The notes beneath the pieces were generated by a model. That model did not search any database. It saw nothing but the letters and a program-made list of their open reading frames with translations, and was not told the origin of the DNA. Position numbers and translations under genes: made by a program. From assembly GCA_023053575.1 (NCBI GenBank), contig JAKZAP010000021.1, positions 11,408,212-11,472,211 on the forward strand: DNA of 64,000 nt, given 5' to 3'. This document shows positions 57,540-64,000 of the stretch, one piece after another; position 1 is the first letter of the stretch, and each line of letters begins with the position of its first letter. Source of the DNA: Branchinecta lynchi (taxonomy: Eukaryota; Arthropoda; Branchiopoda; Anostraca; Branchinectidae).

Positions 57540-57660
57540 TTTAACCCAAGCTGACTGCGGATCATCTGAATTTTATTCGAGCTATATTTCGGCCCTTCTT
57601 GGCAAGGGTCCTCTTCAGGCTCAAAGCCACTCAAGTTGGAAAAACGAACTTGTGGAAAAA
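57540..57660 (+). repeat. TTGGCAAGGGTCC-family half element
   Basis: CGAGCTATATTTCGGCCCTT, CTTGGCAAGGGTCCTCTTCA, then CACTCAAGTTGGAAAAACG. In a PMS2 intron. Confidence 0.7.
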
Positions 57661-58111
57661 CACCAACTTACAACGAAGACCAAACCAAATGGTAGACCCC
57701 ATTTCATCGAAACGAATTAACTACAAAACCTTCCCGAAATTTCCCTGTTAGCTTAAGAATCTTCCTAAAATCTTGACCACCAAAAACATTCGCACTTCAT
57801 CATTCTCACCATCCATTCTTTATCATACAATCTATCTCCAAACATTTTGTACCTCAACTTAACATCCATTAGCTGCGTTCGTTGCACTCCGGGCTGTCTC
57901 TGGTGTGTAGTCACCAGTGTCCGGTTCTTCCCATAAAACGCGTTTTCTTGGTTCACCTGTGAGCTGATGAAAACTGGTCAACTCCTCGCTGAAGCCGGGC
58001 TCACGAGCAGGTTCTGGTTAGTCCGCACCGGTGAGATAAAACTGGACAATAGTTATTTCAAAAATGGGTTATAAGACTGGTGAGTAGTCACTGGTGGATG
58101 CAAAAACGGCT

Positions 58112-59251
58112 TATAAGAACAAGACCAAAGGTGTCGATGGGATCCCAAAAATCTAATATTTGATTCAGACAAACGAGTCTTCTCTTCGCCAGATCCAGTC
58201 TTGGACAGGCTAATAATCAGAGAAAACCGAGTTCAGATATACCTCTATAAGCCATATCTATTTTGACGATACTGACCGAGACTTCCTGCCGATTTCCGAG
58301 CGAGCTACTAGTCCAGCAAAAAAAAAATACAGAAACAAAACCAGCGTATCTCCTTATCCCTATAAAGATCATCGAATCAACTTTGAATAAAAGTTTGACT
58401 TAATTTTATGTCCGGGTAAAAAACCATTGTCATAAACCTACTCAGCCTCTCTTCTTACCCCTTAATCTGTCATCTAATCGAACTTTTGCTTTTAACAAAT
58501 TTTCCGGTTTTGGCCGGATTCCGGGCGAACTAGTTGTCCAGCGAGAAAATGATTTTCACCATCCTGCTCGGCATGTCTTTTTACCCATAAATCTTTAATC
58601 AACTTCAGATTAAACTTTTACTTTTAACCAACTTTCCGGTTTCCGCCGGATTTCGGACGAACTACATGTCCGGGTAGAAAATTGTTTTCACATAAGTGTT
58701 CAGCATGTCTTCTTGCCCTAAATCGAACATCTAATCAACTCGAAATAAAACTTCTAATTTTAACAAACTTTCCGGTTTCGGCCGGATTCCGGGCGAACTA
58801 CTTGTCCGTCGAGAAAATGGTTTTCACCATCGTCTTCAGCATGTTTTCCTACCCCTAAATCGAACATCTAATCAACTTCAAATACAACTTTTACTTTTAA
58901 CAAACTTTCCGGTTTTGGCCGGATTCCGGGCGAACTACTAGTCAGATGACAAAATAGTTTTCACCATCGTGCTCAGCATGTCTTCTTACCCCATAATTGA
59001 CTATCACATTCGCTGTTTCAAAATATTTTGTTTGCCCCTTAATTTGAACCCCCTCCCCCAACCCTAAATGTAGGGCTACAAAGCCCATCTACGAACTTGA
59101 CTGGTCCGACGACCCAACGAATCCTCACACCAAGTTTCATCAAAATATCTCATTCCCTTCGAGAGTTATCGTGCTTACAGACGGACGGACAGACGGACAA
59201 CTTTTGCGATGTCATAGGTATCCCTCCACTTACGTTTTGGGATCCCAAAAA
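58112..59251 (+). repeat. Modular GGGATCCC repeat, clean full copy
   Basis: The clearest copy: head AACAAGACCAAAGG, four well-conserved core units starting at 58501, 58633, 58769 and 58906 (period 132-137 bp), a CCCCTTAATTTGAACCCCC spacer, and the tail GACGGACGGACAGACGG ... GGGATCCCAAAAA. Good reference for defining the family. In a PMS2 intron. Confidence 0.85.
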
Positions 59252-59376
59252 CCGGAGACCACCGGTGAGAACTCCCGTGACAAAGAACGCAGCTATTGCT
59301 TATCACGAACTCTCTCCATAAATCTCATACCTCAACGCATCCAACTCGCTACATGTACGCATCAGGTGGACCGTAG

Positions 59377-59922
59377 TCGTATACTCGCCGTTCCCCGAGG
59401 ATTGAAACCCCATGTTTTTTATTGTCGGGGACTCCTTCCCCGTATTCTCCCGAGTCCCCAAGGACTGGGATTGCTCCGAATATCACCAACATCATTAGGG
59501 ACTCCCTTTCAGAATCGGTGGGGAGTCAAATACGGGAGTTGCTGGTGTTGTTGATTTTTGAAAAACTGTTAGGGATGCTTGATAAGAATTTCTGAGATCA
59601 ATATCGAGTTTAGCTACGGATAAGACTGATGTTGAGAAAAAGGCATATATTTTATTGCGCTTATGATTTTTTTTTTGTAAATAACAAAAGTTTAAATGAA
59701 GTATAAATAATCGAAATAAATCTAAATGAGAATAAAGTAGTTGATGCCTTTTACAGACTTATCCCGTCACCTGAACAATTTTTGCTTGAATAAAATCCAA
59801 TATGGCATTCCCCGTATTCTTGCTATTTTCCCTCCTCTGAATTCTCGCGGAGTGAATCGACGTGTTCTCGACGTTCCCTCGAATCTCCGAGGAGCCCCCT
59901 GGGAATGGCGAGAATACGCCTC
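59377..59922 (+). mobile_element. GGCGTATTCTCGCC-family MITE, larger copy
   Basis: Inverted termini GTATACTCGCCGTTCCCCG and CGAGAATACGCC; internal short blocks of GGGGACTCC and CCCCGTATTCTC. About 545 bp and more diverged than 17621-18002. In the PMS2 intron between 57264 and 61201. Confidence 0.75.
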
Positions 59923-60446
59923 ACATCTTCACTGACATTTCCACACACTCTATTAGTGGAACTACAGTGAAAGAAGTTGGAAAGAAGCGATTTGAGAACG
60001 TGAGGAAGTTTAGGTGATAGCACTGCTGATACCCTGGGCTCCAGAATACAGGCCTTCCGGTCATTTAGATTAATACTGAAAGGAGTAAATGTCGGTCCGT
60101 CCCCCAGTGAAAGGTGAGAGTTTAAGGTTTTTTAATATCTGAGACAAAACTACAAATGCATTAAACAAGCACTATGGAGAATAAAAATTTGAACATTCAG
60201 TGCTTGTTAAAAATTGTACCTTAATGACAACAGCTACGTACCCTATAAATCTATAATAAATTATGATGAAGGCAGTTATTTAATAATGCGTCTGTAACAC
60301 GCAATTAGCGTGATAGTAAAAGTGCGAAGATTGAAACAGCTGGTGAGATAGGACCACTCGGTTGTATCTTCTCCAATTTACTCTAGCTATACCTCCTTCA
60401 GTATCTACCTATACCTCCTTCCTTCGATACTGGGCCGTACACATAA

Positions 60447-60858
60447 GGCGTATACTGGCCGTTCCCCGAGGACTCCTCGGGGAATGGAAAGGAACGGCGA
60501 GAATAGAGGGACTCACTCCACGCGGACTCCACGTACAGAAAACAGCGAGAACAGGGGGAATGCTTTCAAAATAGGTATTGTTAGAAACAAAAATATGCCG
60601 TTGACGAAATTAGTCTGGATCCACTTTATTTTTGGTTTGGTTTACTCTGATTGTTTTTAATTAGTTTTACACTGCACTAACACCAGCAAAAATTGATTCC
60701 CCTCCGAATCTGAGAGGGAGTCCTTTTTGATGATGGTGATGATAACTGGAGCATTCCCCGTCCGTCCGACTCGCTAGAATACGGGGAGCGAGTCCCCGGG
60801 ACAAATAAAACGCGGGGACTCCTCAAGTGGAGTCCTCGGGGAACGACGAGAATACACC
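60447..60858 (+). mobile_element. GGCGTATTCTCGCC-family MITE
   Basis: Close relative of 17621-18002 along its whole length (shared GGAACGGCGAGAATAGAGGG, GATTCCCCTCCGAATCTGA, GATGATGGTGATGATAA). The flanking TTAA has decayed to ATAA/TATA. Confidence 0.8.
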
Positions 60859-61200
60859 TATAGCAGTAATTTTAGTTCTTCCTTACCCATTCTCACTTCA
60901 AGCTATATACTTTCCTCCATGTCTCTCTAGCCTATGTTTATTTCTCTACTCACCGACTGTCCCTTTGTGTACCCGAACCTGCAAAGCCATTTCGGAAGCC
61001 CCGTCTCGCGGTTCCGCGACAGGATATATCTGTGCAGTGATATCCCGCAAATCCGGGCATCGACCCTTGTTGGCAGATAGGGACAAACAAGTTTTCTCCT
61101 GAACAAACTATAAGTAATGGATATTCTCTGGCCTCTTCGGGGGGGGGGGGGCTCTAATCTGACCGTAAAATACTTTTCTAGAGTGTCCATGTATGCATAC

Positions 61201-61395
61201 CGTTCTGAGATCACACGGTCGTTTGTTTATAAAGATGAACTGCCGATCCGTGGAGCTTCTGCCGAGACCATGAGCACAGGATGAGATGAATCCGTCGATT
61301 TTAAAGTCCACGGATACAAACTTTTTCTTCACGTTGAATTCCTCAAGAGACTCTTCCGACGGGTCAACATCAGATATGCGAAGGAGCGCGGAAAC
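61201..61395 (-). CDS. PMS2: PMS2 exon (end of ATPase / start of transducer domain)
   Basis: First PMS2 exon within the window (195 nt, 65 codons). PMS2 pairs with MLH1 to form the latent endonuclease MutL-alpha of mismatch repair. The exon contains IDGFISSCAHGLGRSSTDRQ and FIFINKRPCDLRT, matching animal PMS2 (ISGF...GRSSTDRQFFFINRRPCD). The acceptor on the minus strand is CCATTTCAG and the donor is GTATGC. The preceding part, VSALLRISDVDPSEESLEEF, is poorly conserved in the family. The upstream exons with the GHKL ATP-binding motifs are not seen from 61396 to 64000 and should lie beyond the window. Confidence 0.93.
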
Positions 61396-61479
61396 CTGAA
61401 ATGGTTAAAGCAGTAATGAAAATCGATACTATTCCATTTTTTTCCTTCTGAGTAACCAGAGCTACAATCCGCCCTATTA

Positions 61480-61750
61480 CAGCGTGTTCCACCCTTCTAA
61501 CGATAGTAACTATTAGTTACCATTTTGGTTCCAACGTCCGCTGGCCGTTCCAACCTTTTCCAAATAGTAACTATCTGCTGACCACGCTCGGAAGCGTGGT
61601 AACTACAAATATCTGTGACGTGATTTGACCATTAGCCGGTGGCAAGAAATTTTGCCAAAAATAGAAAAATGCGTTCCAGCGTTGACCCCAAGAAGTCAGA
61701 ATTCGTACCGGCATGCGAAGTAGCTACGGTAAGTAGGGTGGAACACGCTC
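61480..61750. mobile_element. GAGCGTGTTCC-family MITE with TTA duplication
   Basis: 271 bp, inverted termini CAGCGTGTTCCACCCT and AGGGTGGAACACGCTC, TTA at 61477-61479 and 61751-61753. Begins 82 bp upstream (in PMS2 sense) of the acceptor of the exon at 61201-61395. Confidence 0.82.
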
Positions 61751-62444
61751 TTATTTTCCTTTTTTTTTTTTTTTTTACAGTTGATTTCGTGCTTCAGTTC
61801 TCAAGCCACATCCAATCTTCCAATAGAGTTTTGTCAAAACTTAAGAGCCGCAACTCCGGTTGTTTTTTAATTTTTAAAGAATGAATGAACAGAATACAAT
61901 TTATTTCTCAAAAGTAGCCTTCACAGCGTCATCACCAAATCTGACATTTTCGTAAAAAACTGAAAGAAAGAAGAAGTTATATACCTCTACCATTTTGTCA
62001 TAAAAAAAAAACTAAAAAGGACTAACTTATCGTTTATTATACAGCTAAACAAATGCTGCAACCAAACTTCTTTCATGAAAAGGTGTTGGTTTGGGGATTG
62101 TTTTATATTTTTTTCTACTAGTATAGAGGTATGGGAGAGGGCGGGGGGATATCACGTAGTCGGGGAACAGGGAGGGTTTAAAATACCGAAATCGACGCTA
62201 AGGTGGGTTCGTCTCTCTTACACGACAGCCAGCTTGAACCATTTTTAGTGAATGAATTTCCGAATTCTATAAAATACAAACACTGGAGTAAATAACCATC
62301 CAGCCTGCAGTTTCTAAGGCTTGTGCAAAAAATAGAGCAGGATATTCTAAGATTGTTTCAAATCGATTCAAGTACTACCAAAAGCATCTTCTTTTACAAT
62401 ACTTTTTGTCTGCTACAATTCATCTTCAGGGATACTTAACAGTT

Positions 62445-62690
62445 CAAAACGGATACTTCAGCTAAATTTTATTGCAGCTACATTTCAGCCCTCTTGGCAA
62501 GGGTCTATGGTGGCCTTATTTTTGGCCCCAAAAGGCCACCATAAGGGCCCTCTTCAGGCTCAAGCTGGAAAATGATCTTATGGAAAAAAGGGCCGAAATA
62601 TACCTTTAATAAAATTCAGTTGACGTATATAAATATTTTGCTCTGTCCAATATGATCTGCAGTCAGGTTGTGCTGAAGGAATATTTATTT
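62445..62690. repeat. TTGGCAAGGGTCC-family element with a hairpin insertion
   Basis: Arms with GCTACATTTCAGCCC and GGGCCGAAATATACC. The TTGGCAAGGGTC core is split from CCTCTTCAGGCTCAAGC by a 38-bp perfect-looking hairpin TATGGTGGCC..GGCCACCATA (62506-62543). Confidence 0.7.
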
Positions 62691-63121
62691 CAGGAAATTT
62701 TAATTAGTTGTATACGGAGATACAAATACGTTCGTCAATGAAAAACAAACCCGCAAATTAATACAAACAGACAGAACAGCGGTGAAATAATGGGTGTTGC
62801 CCCCTTGGTGTTCAAATCCAAAGACCTAAGAATGTATGAATGGCATGTAGTGAAGTATAAATGTCGTATTCATTTAAAGAAGTTTTTCCATCCCGTGCAT
62901 TACGAATTCGTCTTCTCAGCCGGGCTCTGGACATTTTGTTATTTAGTTTGTTATTATAAAGAACCTGAAAGATCTTGGTAGTGTTGAGCGGTGGGGAATT
63001 ACTCAACTCTTCCGTTTGGTGGTTCGATTAACTTACTTTACTAACCTTTCGGTTCAAAATATTGGGTTTAGCTTGGCTTCACTCTAATTCTCGTCAAACT
63101 CTCGTCTCAATCTCGTCTACT

Positions 63122-63300
63122 TCAACAAGACCAAAGGTTTCGATGGGATCCCACAAATTTCATATCTAATCCAGACAATTGGATCTTGTAGATATCCGAT
63201 CTTCGCCAGACTCCCACTGGCTAATCATCTGAGAAAACTAAGTTCAGATATGGATTCAGCGCGAGTGTTTACCCATATACGTCATATATGTTCTGACTGT
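63122..63300 (+). repeat. Modular GGGATCCC repeat, head only
   Basis: Carries the AACAAGACCAAAGG head and the first ~175 bp, then breaks off exactly where a LINE 3' end begins (63302). Confidence 0.75.
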
Positions 63301-63301
63301 C

Positions 63302-63950
63302 GACTCAATAAAGATTTTGGGAGTTACTTTTTCCAGTGATTGTTCTTTCGCCTTGCACATTGAAAATGTTAATGCAAACGCAAATGCATGTCTTCAGTCT
63401 TTAAGCACAATGCGTAGATTTGGCTGTGATGTCCAGTGCCTTTTGCTAGCTTATCTTACATACGTTCGTCCAGTTCTGGAATATGAAGGCCCACTATGGG
63501 GACCTGCAGCCCCGCGTACTGTATACCTCATCAAAGAACTTGAGTCGGTGCAAAAGCGGGCCGTGTTCATTATTATTGGCGATCGACAGCTATCTTATGG
63601 TGAAGCGCTTGCTCAACTCGATCTCCCCACGTTGGCCCAAAGATACGAGCAGAATATCCTGAGGTTTGGGAAGTTTCTTCTCTCTAAACCCCAGCATCGA
63701 GACATCTTACCACCCGCTGCACTGCCCAACAACCGTACGCGTCACCAAAATAAACTGGTTCCACTAGCTTCGCAAACGAACTGTCACGCAAATTCGTGTT
63801 TACCTTTTTTTTAAGGATTTGCTAAACAGTAGCCGAGTGATATTCTTCTCTTTTTTTGTGTTAGTTTGTTATTTAGTATAGTGAATTAACGCAGATTAGC
63901 TGTCAGCTACGATGTTGTCTAAATAAACCTACATCTCTCTCTCTACACTT
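63302..63950 (+). mobile_element. LINE 3' end with intact C-terminal frame
   Basis: Begins abruptly at SIKILGVTFSSDCSFALH and continues MRRFGCDVQCLLLAYLTYVR, PVLEYEGPLWGPAA, ESVQKRAVFIIIGDRQLSY. The 165-codon frame is undamaged and stops at 63814. The 3' UTR ends in AATAAA and a CTCTCT run near 63945. It is fused directly to a truncated modular-repeat copy (63122-63300). The best preserved LINE piece in the window, but still 5' truncated. Confidence 0.88.
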
Positions 63951-64000
63951 CGACGAAACTGATCAAAACTTCCAGCTGCCTTTACTTCTGCCGAATTTCC

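Overview
The window is repeat-dense, intron-rich animal nuclear DNA (AT-rich, with a 100-base assembly gap at 37969-38068). Splice sites, phased exons, non-LTR retrotransposon tails, hAT-type insertions and a eukaryotic tRNA gene all fit a metazoan. Protein resemblance (a Drosophila Rho/RHBDL-type rhomboid and an animal PMS2) points to an invertebrate. I cannot place it more precisely.

Genes. (1) On the + strand, four exons between 8233 and 15645 encode the C-terminal five-sixths of a rhomboid intramembrane protease (HxxxN, GASGG serine and SHLTGALAG histidine motifs all present). The first exons (cytoplasmic tail and start of TM1) were not found. (2) On the - strand, eight exons from 61395 down to 39722 join without a phase conflict into 666 codons plus stop. 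They are the C-terminal three quarters of the mismatch-repair endonuclease subunit PMS2; the N-terminal ATPase exons must lie beyond the right edge. One intron is a GC-AG intron. (3) On the + strand, three phase-compatible candidate exons (32128-32221, 33449-33560, 37379-37526) would encode a type II membrane protein with a coiled coil; I do not recognise the family. (4) A tRNA-Glu(CTC) gene lies at 37272-37343 (-). Two further tRNA-like stretches look tRNA-derived rather than functional.

Mobile DNA. Most of the window is transposon sequence, much of it nested. There are at least nine 5'-truncated non-LTR retrotransposon (LINE) tails, four hAT-type insertions (three with clean 8-bp target duplications, one with 7 bp), a TTAA-flanked MITE family, a TNA-flanked MITE family, several TIR/MITE families recognised because copies recur inside this window, and a five-unit ~240-bp tandem array that abuts a PMS2 splice donor.

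Three unnamed families stand out. One is a modular element bounded by AACAAGACCAAAGG and GGGATCCCAAAAA with internal ~135-bp units (at least seven copies). One is a foldback family built on TTGGCAAGGGTCC, including a perfect 86-bp inverted repeat at 33811-34043. One is an element made of repeated 23-bp dyads around GATACCAC. A 2.25-kb TIR element (18548-20797) sits inside a copy of the first family and carries a 246-codon ORF of tandem cysteine-bearing repeats.

Layout: 1-8.2 kb no confident gene; 8.2-15.6 kb rhomboid exons with MITE-filled introns; 15.6-32 kb transposon mosaic; 32-37.5 kb candidate membrane-protein gene and tRNA-Glu; 39.7-61.4 kb PMS2, its introns packed with elements; 61.4-64 kb TIR element and LINE tail.
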